Below, piece after piece: positions 38,201 to 51,935 of a stretch of DNA of 64,000 nt. The position numbers were made by a program, and so were the translations under genes. The stretch covers positions 4,820,448 through 4,884,447 of the forward strand of contig CM017571.1 of assembly GCA_007844125.1 (NCBI GenBank), in the 5' to 3' direction. The stretch is from Sinonovacula constricta. Lineage: Eukaryota > Mollusca > Bivalvia > Cardiida > Solecurtidae. The notes under the pieces are model-generated. The model made no database searches. It worked only from the letters and a program-made list of their open reading frames with translations, and was not told the origin of the DNA. The first letter of the stretch is position 1; the number at the start of each line of letters is the position of its first letter.

Positions 38201-39565
38201 CGCCAAGCATCTCTACAAACACTTTCATTTGGGACACTGAATTGTTACGACGTGGTTGAAGAAACTGAGACAAACGTCGAGGATTGCCGAACGATTCAGA
38301 TTATCATTTTGGTTTGATTATACGTTGTTTTTCGTTCACCACTGACATATTATGCTGTCTATCACTTCATCTGTCTAAAAAGCATTAACACGAAGGTTAA
38401 ACAATAGGTTTTTGAGGTGTTTTATGTGATTCGCATTCGATTTGATTTTGTTTTAATAAGCGCATAACTTACATAAACAAAAACGTAGCAGTTACTTTAA
38501 AAATCAAAGTTAGTTTGAAGTGGCTTTTACAAATGTCCCTGCAACTTTATAGATGTTGAATCATCATATCGTTGAACTTAAATTAACCCATAGATAGGCG
38601 GGGTTTCGGCTCTAAAGTAACATCTGGTAACAAGGACCGCTTGTTTGTTTGCTCGACTGAAATCGACGAATGTACACAATCGTACAACAGAGAATATCTC
38701 GTCGTCGCACAATCTCATATCCGAATTGTACACATACACGATTGCTTTTTAGATATCAACATTCAGTTCTGGTTGCTTTTAAGGCGTGTTGCTTTTACAA
38801 ATTGAGATATGACGTCACCTTATATGAAAAGTCTGACAAGAAAATAAATATTTCCGAGCGGACTACTTGTTTTAATGAATGCAATTCATAGTGGTTGATA
38901 ATGCAAATATTATTAGCCCGGACATTAATGTTTAAAGTCGTAGGTGATGGTAGTATAAATGTCAATGATTAAAATATACTAAAACTGATAATGTCGTACA
39001 ACAGTTAAACAGACACGCACAATCCAAACCAAAGTGTGTGTTGTTGTTGTTTTGTGTGTTGTTTTTTTTCATTTTTTAGTTAGCATATACTACAGCAAAC
39101 AATTGGGAAGCAAAAAGAGAGGAACCATCCACATTGCTACTCGTTACTTTGTGCTTGGAAGATATCATGCAGCACTCTACTGGTGTATTAGGAATAAATT
39201 AATCTCCTTTGTACTTGAGCTTTGTTAGTTTTTTTTTGTCTAAACGCATCCAAATATATGACATCGTCATACAATCAAATTTATTGGCACTTTACTAAGA
39301 TGCTACGTGTGGCTGTTATTCATTTCCCCAATTTTAACCGCTAAGTGATAGTGTCATATGCGCATTCTCTTGGTTTGTTTTATGTTAATGTGTCGCTCAC
39401 GTTTGTCTGACATGATTATATGGCGTGCACACTGGCATATGTCGGCTGTTGCGTCATGGATGAGAGAAGGAGCCAGGCAAACATCGCGGATAAACATGTG
39501 ATTCATTTAACCCATTTTATCGGCTTTTCTAAATAAACAAAGAAAAGATTGTCCTGGCGTATGCA
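35209..39565. other. Long gene-poor stretch
   Basis: AT-rich unique DNA without tandem repeats or recognised protein motifs. The interval 37540-37815 resembles 61540-61815 (shared ATTTAAGAATA-GC, TACTGCAA-GTG, ATTGTGCACCTGTTA and GTGCATG), suggesting one more dispersed repeat. No splice-supported gene could be built by eye. Confidence 0.5.
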
Positions 39566-42500
39566 ACTGGTATAATACACGATCATGTTCGATAAACTAG
39601 TCATACCACACATACTACACCACCCTAGTGGTATAATACACCGTCACGTTCGATATACCAGCCTTGCCACGTATTCTACACTACCCTACTGGTATAATTC
39701 ACCGTTATGTTCGATATACCAGTCATGCCACATATTCTACACTACCCTACTGGTATAATTCACCGTCACGTTCGATATACCAGCCATGCCACATATTCTA
39801 CACCCTCTACTGGTATAATTCACCGTTATGTTCGATATACCAGCCATGCCACATATTCTACACTACCCTACTGGTATATTCACCGTTATGTTCGATATAC
39901 CAGCCATGCCACATATTCTACACTACCCTACTGGTATAATTCACCGTTATGTTCGATATACCAGTCATGCCACGTATTCTACACCCTCTACTGGTATAAT
40001 TCACCGTTATGTTCGATATACCAGCCATGCCACGTATTCTACACCCCCTACTGGTATAATTCACCGTTATGTTCGATATACCAGCCATGCCACATATTCT
40101 ACACCATCCTAGTGGTATAATTCACCGTTATGTTCGATATACCAGTCATGCCACATATTCTACACTACCGTACTGGTATAATTCACTATCATGTTCTATA
40201 TACCAGCCATGCCACATATTCTACACCACCCTAGTGGTATAATACACCGCCAAGTTCGATATACCAGCCATGTTACATATTCTACACCCCCTACTGGTAT
40301 AATTCACCGTTATATTCGATATACCAGCCATGCCACGTATTCTACACACCCTACTAGTATAATTCACCGTTATGTTCGATATACCAGCCATGCCACGTAT
40401 TCTACACCATCCTAGAGGTATAATTCACCGTTATGTTCGATATACCAGCCATGCCACGTATTCTACACCTTCCTAGAGGTATAATTCACCGTTATGTTCG
40501 ATATACCAGCCATGCCACATATTCTACACCATCCTAGTGGTATAATACACCGCCAAGTTCGATATACTAGCCATGTTACATATTCTACACCCCCTACTGG
40601 TATAATTCACCGTTATGTTCGATATACAAGCCATGCTACATATTCTACACCCCCTACTGGTATAATTCACCGTTATGTTCGATATACCAGCCATGCCACG
40701 TATTCTACACCATCCTAGAGGTATAATTCACCGTTATGTTCGATATACCAGCCATGCCACGTATTCTACACTACCCTTCTGGTATAATTCACCGTTATGT
40801 TCGATATACTAGCCATGCCACATATACTACACAACCCAACTGGTATAATTCACCGTTATGTTCGATATACTAGCCATGCCACGTATTCTACACTACCCTT
40901 CTGGTATAATTTACCGTTATGTTCGATATACCAGCCATGCCACGTATTCTACACCATCCTAGTGGTATAATTCACCGTTATGTTCGATATACCAGCCATG
41001 CCACATATTCTACACAATCCTAGTGGTATAATTCACCATTATGTTCGATATACCAGCCATGCCACGTATTCTACACTACCCTACCGGTATAATACACAAT
41101 CATTTTCGATATACCAGTCATGCCACATATTCTACACCATCCTACTGGTATAATTCACCGTTATGTTCGATATACTAGCCATGCCACGTATTCTACACCA
41201 CCCTACTGGTATAATTCACCGTTATGTTCGATATACTAGCCATGACACGTATTCTACACCACCCTACTGGTATAATTCCCCGTTATGTTCGATATACCAG
41301 ACATGCCACGTATTCTACACTACCCTACTGGTATAATTCACCGTTATGTTCGATATACCAGACATGCCACGTATTCTACACTACCCTACTGGTATAATTC
41401 ACCGTTATGTTCGATATACCAGACATGCCACGTATTCTACACTACCCTTCTTGTATAATTCACTATCATGTTCGATATACCAGTCATGCCACATATTCTA
41501 CACCATCCTAGTGGTATAATTCACCGTTATGTTCGACATACTAGCCATGCCACATATTCTACACTACCCCCTGGTATAATTCACCGTTATGTTCGATATA
41601 CCAGTCATGCCACATATTCTACACCACCCTAGAGGTATAATTCACCGTTATGTTCGATATACCAGCCATATCACATAGTCTACACCACCCTAGAGGTATA
41701 ATTCACCGTCAAGTTCGATATACTAGCCATGCCACATATTCTACACCACCCTAGAGGTTTAATGGATCGTTATGTTCGATATACCAGCCATATCACATAA
41801 TTTACTCCTTCCTAGTGGTAAAATACACCATCAAGTTCGATATACTAGCCATGCCACATATTCTACACCACCCTAGAGGTATAATTCACCGTTTTGTTCG
41901 ATATACCAGCCATGCCACATATTCTACACCACCCTATTGGTAAAATACACCGTCAAGTTCGATATACTAGTCATATCACATAGTCTACACCACCCTAGTG
42001 GTATAATTCACCGTTATGTTCGATATTCCAGTCATGCCACGTATACTACACCACCCTTCTGGTATAATTCACCGTTTTGTTTGATATACTAGCCATGCCA
42101 CATATTCTACACTACCCTATTGGTATAATTCACCGTTCTGTTCGATATACCAGTCATGCCACATATTCTACACCATCCTAGTGGTATAATTCACCGTTAT
42201 GTTCGATATACCAGCCATGCCACGTATTCTACACTACCCTACTGGTATAATTCACCATTATGTTCGATATACTAGCCATGCCACATATTCTACACCATCC
42301 TAGTGGTATAATTCACCGTTATGTTCGATATACCAGCCATGCCACGTATTCTACACTACCCTACTGGTATAATTCACCGTTATGTTCGATATACAAGCCA
42401 TGCCACATATTCTACACCATCCTACTGGTATAATTCACCATTATGTTCGATATACTAGCCATGCCACATATTCTACACCATCCTAGTGGTATAATTCACC

Positions 42501-45500
42501 ATTATGTTCGATATACCAGCCATGCCACGTATTCTACACTACCCTACTGGTATAATTCACCATTATGTTCGATATACTAGCCATGCCACATATTCTACAC
42601 CATCCTAGTGGTATAATTCACCGTTATGTTCGAAATACCAGCCATGCCACGTATTCTACACTACCCTACTGGTATAATTCACCGTTATGTTCGATATACT
42701 AGCCATGCCACATATTCTACACCATCCTACTGGTATAATTCACCGTTATGTTCGATATACTAGCCATGCCACATATTCTACACCAACCTAGTGGTATAAT
42801 TCACCGTTATGTTCGATATACCAGCCATGCCACATATTCTACACAATCCTATTGGTATAATTCACCGTTATGTTCGATATACCAGCCATGCCACATATTC
42901 TACACCATCCTTGAGGTATTATTCACCGTTATGTTCGATATACTAGCCATGCCACATATTCTACACCACCCTAGAGGTATTATTCACCGTTATGTTCGAT
43001 ATACCAGCCATGCCACATATTCTACACCATCCTATTGGTAAAATACACCGTCAAGTTCGATATACCAGCCATATCACATAGTCTACACCACCCTAGTGGT
43101 ATAATTCACCGTCATGTTCGATATACCAGTCATGCCACGTATACTACACCACCCTTCTGGTATAATTCACCGTTTTGTTCGATATACTAGCCATGCCATA
43201 TATTCTACACCACCCTAGTGGTAAAATTCACCGTCAAGTTCGATATACTAGTCATGCCACGTATACAACACCACCCTACTGGTATAATTCACCGTCATGT
43301 TCGATATACCAGTCATGCCACGTATACTACACCACCCTACTGGTATAATTCACCGTTATGTTCGATATACCAGCCATGCCACGTATTCTACACCATCCTA
43401 GAGGTATAATTCACCGTTATGTTCGATATACTAGCCATGCCACGTATTCTACACCTTCCTAGAGGTATAATTCACCGTTATGTTCGATATACCAGCCATG
43501 CCACATATTCTACACCATCCTAGTGGTATAATACACCGCCAAGTTCGATATACTAGCCATGTTACATATTCTACACCCCCTACTGGTATAATTCACCGTT
43601 ATGTTCGATATACAAGCCATGCTACATATTCTACACCCCCTACTGGTATAATTCACCGTTATGTTCGATATACCAGCCATGCCACGTATTCTACACCATC
43701 CTAGAGGTATAATTCACCGTTATGTTCGATATACCAGCCATGCCACGTATTCTACACTACCCTTCTGGTATAATTCACCGTTATGTTCGATATACTAGCC
43801 ATGCCACATATACTACACAACCCAACTGGTATAATTCACCGTTATGTTCGATATACTAGCCATGCCACGTATTCTACACTACCCTTCTGGTATAATTTAC
43901 CGTTATGTTCGATATACCAGCCATGCCACGTATTCTACACCATCCTAGTGGTATAATTCACCGTTATGTTCGATATACCAGCCATGCCACATATTCTACA
44001 CAATCCTAGTGGTATAATTCACCATTATGTTCGATATACCAGCCATGCCACGTATTCTACACTACCCTACCGGTATAATACACAATCATGTTCGATATAC
44101 CAGTCATGCCACATATTCTACACCATCCTACTGGTATAATTCACCGTTATGTTCGATATACTAGCCATGCCACGTATTCTACACCACCCTACTGGTATAA
44201 TTCACCGTTATGTTCGATATACTAGCCATGACACGTATTCTACACCACCCTACTGGTATAATTCCCCGTTATGTTCGATATACCAGACATGCCACGTATT
44301 CTACACTACCCTACTGGTATAATTCACCATTATGTTCGATATACCAGCCATGCCACGTATTCTACACTACCCTACCGGTATAATACACAATCATGTTCGA
44401 TATACCAGTCATGCCACATATTCTACACCATCCTACTGGTATAATTCACCGTTATGTTCGATATACTAGCCATGCCACGTATTCTACACCACCCTACTGG
44501 TATAATTCACCGTTATGTTCGATATACTAGCCATGACACGTATTCTACACCACCCTACTGGTATAATTCCCCGTTATGTTCGATATACCAGACATGCCAC
44601 GTATTCTACACTACCCTACTGGTATAATTCACCGTTATGTTCGATATACCAGACATGCCACGTATTCTACACTACCCTACTGGTATAATTCACCGTTATG
44701 TTCGATATACCAGACATGCCACGTATTCTACACTACCCTTCTTGTATAATTCACTATCATGTTCGATATACCAGTCATGCCACATATTCTACACCATCCT
44801 AGTGGTATAATTCACCGTTATGTTCGACATACTAGCCATGCCACATATTCTACACTACCCCCTGGTATAATTCACCGTTATGTTCGATATACCAGTCATG
44901 CCACATATTCTACACCACCCTAGAGGTATAATTCACCGTTATGTTCGATATACCAGCCATATCACATAGTCTACACCACCCTAGAGGTATAATTCACCGT
45001 CAAGTTCGATATACTAGCCATGCCACATATTCTACACCACCCTAGAGGTTTAATGGATCGTTATGTTCGATATACCAGCCATATCACATAATTTACTCCT
45101 TCCTAGTGGTAAAATACACCGTCAAGTTCGATATACTAGCCATGCCACATATTCTACACCACCCTAGAGGTATAATTCACCGTTTGTTCGATATACCAGC
45201 CATGCCACATATTCTACACCACCCTATTGGTAAAATACACCGTCAAGTTCGATATACTAGTCATATCACATAGTCTACACCACCCTAGTGGTATAATTCA
45301 CCGTTATGTTCGATATTCCAGTCATGCCACGTATACTACACCACCCTTCTGGTATAATTCACCGTTTTGTTTGATATACTAGCCATGCCACATATTCTAC
45401 ACTACCCTATTGGTATAATTCACCGTTCTGTTCGATATACCAGTCATGCCACATATTCTACACCATCCTAGTGGTATAATTCACCGTTATGTTCGATATA

Positions 45501-46433
45501 CCAGCCATGCCACGTATTCTACACTACCCTACTGGTATAATTCACCATTATGTTCGATATACTAGCCATGCCACATATTCTACACCATCCTAGTGGTATA
45601 ATTCACCGTTATGTTCGATATACCAGCCATGCCACGTATTCTACACTACCCTACTGGTATAATTCACCGTTATGTTCGATATACAAGCCATGCCACATAT
45701 TCTACACCATCCTACTGGTATAATTCACCATTATGTTCGATATACTAGCCATGCCACATATTCTACACCATCCTAGTGGTATAATTCACCGTTATGTTCG
45801 AAATACCAGCCATGCCACGTATTCTACACTACCCTACTGGTATAATTCACCGTTATGTTCGATATACTAGCCATGCCACATATTCTACACCATCCTAGTG
45901 GTATAATTCACCGTTATGTTCGAAATACCAGCCATGCCACGTATTCTACACTACCCTACTGGTATAATTCACCGTTATGTTCGATATACTAGCCATGCCA
46001 CATATTCTACACCATCCTACTGGTATAATTCACCGTTATGTTCGATATACTAGCCATGCCACATATTCTACACCAACCTAGTGGTATAATTCACCGTTAT
46101 GTTCGATATACCAGCCATGCCACATATTCTACACAATCCTATTGGTATAATTCACCGTTATGTTCGATATACCAGCCATGCCACATATTCTACACCATCC
46201 TTGAGGTATTATTCACCGTTATGTTCGATATACTAGCCATGCCGCATATTCTACACCACCCTAGAGGTATTATTCACCGTTATGTTCGATATACCAGCCA
46301 TGCCACATATTCTACACCATCCTATTGTTAAAATACACCGTCAAGTTCGATATACCAGCCATATCACATAGTCTACACCACCCTAGTGGTATAATTCACC
46401 GTCATGTTCGATATACCAGTCATGCCACGTATA
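39566..46433. repeat. 61-bp satellite, left part, about 112 copies
   Basis: The unit reads TACTGGTATAATTCACCGTT, then ATGTTCGATATACCAGCCAT and GCCACATATTCTACACCATCC; occasional units are 59-60 bp. Since 61 is not a multiple of three, open frames are short and shift every unit. Within it a block of about 3 kb (about 40450-43436) is repeated from about 43436 onward. The second copy gained an extra segment of about 305 bp (five units) near 44060-44640. The array is interrupted at 46434 by an inverted-repeat transposon. Confidence 0.97.
43140..43143. other. Empty-site paralogue of the transposon insertion
   Basis: In the first 3-kb block the sequence reads GCCACG-TATA-CTACACC without interruption. 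It matches the left flank (to 46433) and right flank (from 48640) of the inserted element at the corresponding place in the second block, so it shows the pre-insertion state. Confidence 0.85.
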
Positions 46434-48639
46434 GATGGTTATCGTGTGACGTCACACATTTCCCAGCATGCAACGCGGTCCGCCATATTTGTGGTAAAGC
46501 CATTGTTTACTGATGTTTGTTTACAATTCGAAGATTAAATTGATTAGTTCGCAAAAGATGTCGTGTGTAATGGCAACAAAGTGCAAAAGGACTATATTAA
46601 TACACTGGAGCTGTTGTGCGTGAAAAGGACTTGAAGAAGACTTATTTGATCGGTTTTAATCCTTACTCGTCTTCGACGACAGCCTGATGATTTGCAGCCG
46701 GACATTGTCTATCCAGATATATGAACTATCTAGTGTTTCAGCAAAGTGCGACATCCAGCTGATTACTGGTGGAGCTAGAACATAGACTTGTGACTGGGTA
46801 AAACCACTGCGCACAGTAGGTTAGCTGGAAAACCTCCACGACCGGGACTCGAACTCATGCACTGAGAGGCTGAGAAGTTACAAGTCAGCAACTGCTTGGA
46901 CAAGGGCACCGCTGAACTTTGGTTTTAAAACAGGGTCATTTATTATTTGTTCTGTTTTCAATTCTTTACATTACGTTATACTATTTTGTCATTGCTTTAA
47001 GTTCCTTAAACCCAATTTTATGATTGTCATATTTATTATATGTAATCGAATATCATTACATGCTCCTATTTCCTAAGCAGTCTTTTTATTTCTTGACTGC
47101 TTTTGCTATTGTTTCTCCTGTTTATTGATAGATGAATTTACTGTCATTAAATATCTGTTACCGTAAAATGTGTTGTTTTTAATTAAGAAATTGTGTGGTT
47201 CTAAATAAAGTACTGGAACTTTAATTCAATATTCTATAAAACTATTATTCTAATGTAATGTAAGTTTGTTAAATTAGCTGAAAGGTAGGACAATAATAAA
47301 AATAAAAGCACTATGTGCTATCATTTATTGACAAATGTCAATTTGAAAATAAAACCATTTTAAATAGTTAACTGTAACGGCTAGTTCAGGCTCGTTATGA
47401 AAACAGTTTGTTTCTGACACTTTATTAGAGGTGGCATCCGGCAGTTTAGACGAAACAGTTTTCTCTCATGCATTCAAAAAAATGAGTGTTGCCTGTAAAG
47501 ATCGCGCAAAATGCAGTTTATATTCCGGACTGGATCTTTCGGCTTTAAGGTGAATAGTAGCTTGGTAATGGCGTGGAGTAAAGTTAAAGAAGTGATGATA
47601 ACAAGAGAAATTCTGTCCTTTATAAATGTTACTCAGGGATGAAGCCATACAGTTGACACTGTATGCCATACCCAATACACAACCATTTATTTGTACTAAT
47701 ACAAGCTGTCTAGGTTATGTATGACATTTTACTTTTGCCAATGTTGCCCTTGGCGATTTACAGCCCCTTGTCTGAAACTTGTTGTTTTAATAGTCTAGAC
47801 CATATTGCTTTGAGTGTCAAAGGCCAGTTGCAGGTGGATTAGCATTACTTTCTCACATGTATTTTAGGTTGAAAAAGAAATTAAAATATCCGAGTAATTT
47901 AATTATCATTATGATTATACATTATTTAAAGTTAACAAAGTTAAGATTTCTTCAGTATTTTAAGGCAAACAAAATCATCGGGGTAGTATTTGCCACTTTG
48001 GGGAGTATTTTCCAGGCAGTTAAATACCACTTGTAAATACTAGGGGTTGAATTGACCGCCCACCTTGCTCGTGGAGCCATGTAAAAAGTAAAGCACAACA
48101 CATTGCCTGTCATTACAAATAGGTATTTCCTATCTGAGATAAGCTGAAATCATCAAAGTGCCTATTAATAGATTTAAAAATAATGGACATTTAATGCGAT
48201 ATTTTTAAGATTCGCACTGTCAAACAATAAAGTTAGTGTAATAACAGTCTTCACTTTAACTAAAGTATAAGCTTATTCGATTCGAGCATTATGAACGAAT
48301 TTCCCAAAATTTCTTTTGACTTTTAATGCAATCCAAAACACTTGAAAAGGCTTAGCTAAAATGAATGCTCTGTTGGAACGAAAGCATGACGTCCGAAATT
48401 TCTCTCGTCCTTTCCCCTTTGTAATGACGGCTGGTATGGAGAAAAACATTTCTGACTAGGATTAGATATTTTGTGACAATTCACAACACTACAAGAATTA
48501 ATCATTGTCTTCATTGTCTGTAAAGGTCAATTTTAAAAAAAACGTGCGCTTTCACGCTACTGATGTGTTGATTCGACTTACCACAAAGATGGCGGACAAA
48601 CAGGTGCGCGCGCCACCTGAGGAAAAATCGATAACCATC
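46434..48639. mobile_element. Non-autonomous inverted-repeat DNA transposon, 2206 bp, TATA target duplication
   Basis: The outer ends are perfect 11-bp inverted repeats (GATGGTTATCG). After a divergent gap of 42-44 bp there is a second inverted block, GTCCGCCATATTTGTGGTAA at 46478-46497 against GTCCGCCATCTTTGTGGTAA on the other strand at 48597-48578. The flanks are TATA on both sides (46430-46433, 48640-48643). The interior is AT-rich with only short frames and no transposase motif, so mobility would need a partner enzyme. A SINE lies inside at 46747-46912. A palindrome TGTGACGTCACA sits just inside the left end. The superfamily is undetermined. Confidence 0.85.
46747..46912 (-). mobile_element. 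tRNA-derived SINE nested in the inverted-repeat transposon
   Basis: Minus-strand copy of the family at 24564: head GGTGCCCTTGTCCAAGCAGT, B box GAGTTCGAGTCCCGG near 46850, and body ending AGCTGGATGTCGC. It shares the CCAGCT, GGTAAAACCACTG and CCTCC blocks with the other copies. It is older than, or carried by, the surrounding transposon. Confidence 0.75.
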
Positions 48640-49811
48640 TATACTACACCACCCTTCTGGTATAATTCACCGTTTTGTTCGATATACTAGCCATGCCATA
48701 TATTCTACACCACCCTAGTGGTAAAATTCACCGTCAAGTTCGATATACTAGTCATGCCACGTATACAACACCACCCTACTGGTATAATTCACCGTCATGT
48801 TCGATATACCAGTCATGCCACGTATACTACACCACCCTACTGGTATAATTCACCGTTATGTTCGATATACCAGCCATGCCACGTATTCTACACCATCCTA
48901 GAGGTATAATTCACCGTTATGTTCGATATACCAGCGATGCAACGTATTCTACACCCCCTACTGGTATAATTCACCGTTATGTTCGATATACTAGCCATGC
49001 CACATATACTACACTACCCAACTGGTATAATTCACCGTTATGTTCGATATACCAGTCATGCCACATATTCTACACTACCCTAGTGGTAAAATTCACCGTC
49101 AAGTTCGATATACTAGTCATGTCACGTTTACTACACCACCCTACTGGTATAATACACCGTCAAGTTCGATATACCAGCCATATCACATATTTTACACCAC
49201 CCTAGTGATATAATTCACCGTTATATTCGATATACCAGCCATGCCTCATATTCTACACTACCCTACTGGTATAATTCACCGTTATGTTCGATATACCAGC
49301 CATGCCACATATTCTACACTACCCCACTGGTATAATTCACCGTTATGTTCGATATACCAGCCATGCCACATATTCTACACTACCCTACTGGTATAATTCA
49401 CCGTTATGTTCGATATACTAGCCATGCCACATATTCTACACCACCCTAGTGGTATAATTCACCGTTATGTTCGATATACCAGCCATGCCACATATTCTAC
49501 ACTACCCTACTGGTATAATTCACCGTTATGTTCGATATACTAGCCATGCCACATATTCTACACCATCCTAGTGGTATAATTCACCGTTATGTTCGATATA
49601 CTAGCCATGCCACATATTCTACACCACCCTTCTGGTATAATTCACCGTTATGTTCGATATACTAGCCATGCCACATATTCTACACCACCCTTCTGGTATA
49701 ATTCACCGTCAAGTTCGATATACCAGCCATATCACATATTCTACACCACCCTAGTGATATAATACACCGTCAAGTTCGATATACCAGCCATGCCTCATAT
49801 ATTACACCACA
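48640..49811. repeat. 61-bp satellite, right part, about 19 copies
   Basis: Continues the interrupted array in phase. 48644 to about 48920 matches what follows the empty site in the first block (43144 to about 43420). Beyond that the units drift, with ACATATCACATA and CTAGTGATATAA variants, and the array ends at ATATTACACCACAAGG. Confidence 0.95.
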
Positions 49812-51756
49812 AGGTTGACAAACCCTATTTTATAGGAATTGTGACACCACTTTAAAGTAATTTGAACACGTGTACAAAAAATGAACTAAAATGTACATAG
49901 GTACAATTGTCTGTGAGTTGAAGTAAATATAAAGACTCCTCATTACACAAGGATAGAACAACCAACCGAATTACAACTTCCGGTCGGAAACATCAGCAAG
50001 TAGTGTGCTTCAAAATAGGTTTGATGTGGCTCCAATCTTGGAGTTGTTTCATTTAATAAATCCACTATTTTACTTAGTGAGACAACTTACAGTAAACACC
50101 TTATTGGAAGTAGATTTACAAACGAGGAATGAAATTAAACAATTTCAAATCAGAGCCAAGAATATCTCCAATATGCATATCGTATTATCTGAACTTTTAG
50201 ATTAAAGCAAGCAGATAAATTGAAACTTAACTTTCCAAACGATGACGCCATTAAGCCTTGCTAAAATGATGCTATGTCAAAAAAAATCAAACCCATTACG
50301 TCATATTAGAAATAAACAATGACGACATATTAATTGTAGTGTGTAATTGTCAAACATGAGGCAATATTGTTCACTTTGAAGTATGAAGAATCTTTGTGTT
50401 AAAAAGAATAATTGAGCAAGTGTACAGGCCCGTCATCCCACCCCAACACAAAAAAAACATGGCGGTAACTGATGGTTTGTCTTTGTATGTGTTATGTCTC
50501 GTCTCTGTATTTTTGTCACATTCACATTTACCTTGTTTGCCTTTGTCTACTGGTAGATAAAATTTAAATATCTGTGGAAATTTTGATAGGATCTTTTCTT
50601 ATTTACCTATGCAATAAGACCAAGCCTTTGTCCTTCTTATGTGTCTTGGGTAAGACCTTTTGTATCAGGATTTAAGGAGTCGGGAAGTGGTCACTCTCGC
50701 ATGTTAATTTTCCTAACTTTTTGGCCACAATATTCATTACGTAATGCCATAAATATCACTGTCAATTACAAGATCCTCTGCTGTCCTAAAACAAAGCACT
50801 TTGATATGCACATGATAGCATTTGACCCTTAGTAATTGTCGCCAAAAAAGAACAAACATCTTATTTAAAATCTAAAAACCAAACAGCATGCCAATCTGTC
50901 TGCATTTCTCATTGAAAATGGCCTAGTTTCTATTTAACCTATGGTTTATTACACATGTGGCTGATTTTAAGAATATGCCTTATGAAACTTTTCATTTCAA
51001 GATGTTCCTGCATTTATTGCCAACTGCCAGACGCTTGTCTGATTACGAGGTTGACGCATTAATGACTCTCTTCAGTGCAGTGAGCATTTGAGAAGATAAG
51101 CGATAATGAGACCCGCATTTCAGTGGAGAAAATAAACCAAGTCTCGACGAATATCAAAACTTGTTGATAACAAATCAAAATACCGTCAGTGTAATCATCG
51201 ACTTATTGAGTAATTATTTCGTAAAACTGAGGTTCTGTCTTTAACAAAATGTTCAGAAGAAGGCGCTATACTTCATTGTTTGTTGGGACATAATGACATT
51301 TTTGTCTCGAATGCATAAATATTCTATTCATACTATTCTGGTATCGATGTTACCAAATTTACAAATTGTTTTAATAAAATGTACAGCTGTCATTTTCTCG
51401 TACAAAACGGCACTATAATACCGTTTCTCTTTAGAAATTATTGTGTATATTTCAAATCACTTACAATCGCAATTCTGACAATGAGCATACGATCGGAATC
51501 CTGCGTGGAAGGTGATAGTTTTGTCTGCTTCAAGCCGTTATTCTGAACGCTTATTTGCTTCAGAAACATTGCATTTCCTTTCACCTGTCGTCACTTTATC
51601 TTATAACAGGCTCCACTATCGGCTCCTGCACCTAAAGGTCGCAGACAAACCTGATTTCAGTACAAATGAAATATTTTTAAACACTAAAAAGTTGGAAGCC
51701 GAATGACTCTTATCGTCAGTGTTTGGACTCGAACGTCTTTAAACATTTATCTACAT
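49812..51756. other. No host gene recognised; contains a dispersed-repeat copy
   Basis: AT-rich. The segment 50455-50630 is a copy of the unclassified repeat described at 57365 and 60045 (GGCGGTAACTGATGGTTTGT, TTATGTCTCGTCTCTG, GATAAAATTTAAATATCTGT). Confidence 0.55.
50455..50630 (+). repeat. Unclassified dispersed repeat, 3' part
   Basis: Very similar to 60363-60515, including TGGAAATTTTGATAGGA and CTTTTCTTATTTACCT. It starts at GGCGGTAACTGATGG, so it lacks the upstream half present in the 57-kb and 60-kb copies. Confidence 0.75.
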
Positions 51757-51935
51757 ATGGTCTATATATGGTCTTTATATGGTCTGTATATAGTCTATAT
51801 ATGGTCTTTATATGGTCTATATATGGTCTTTATATGGTCTATATATGGTCTATATATGGTCTATATATGGTCTATATATGGTCTTTATATGGTCTATATA
51901 TGGTCTATATATGGTCTATATATGGTCTTTATATA
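51757..51935. repeat. 12-bp minisatellite, about 15 copies
   Basis: Unit TATATGGTCTAT with TTTATATGGTCT variants. Open YGLYMVYIWS-type frames are a by-product of the 12-bp period. Confidence 0.95.

Noticed and set aside
39664..40120. Overlapping His/Tyr-rich frames in the 61-bp satellite
   Set aside because: The frame rotates each unit because 61 is not a multiple of three; short open stretches arise by chance.
39566..49811. CRISPR-like array
   Set aside because: The 61-bp units are contiguous with no unique spacers, and the context is an animal genome.
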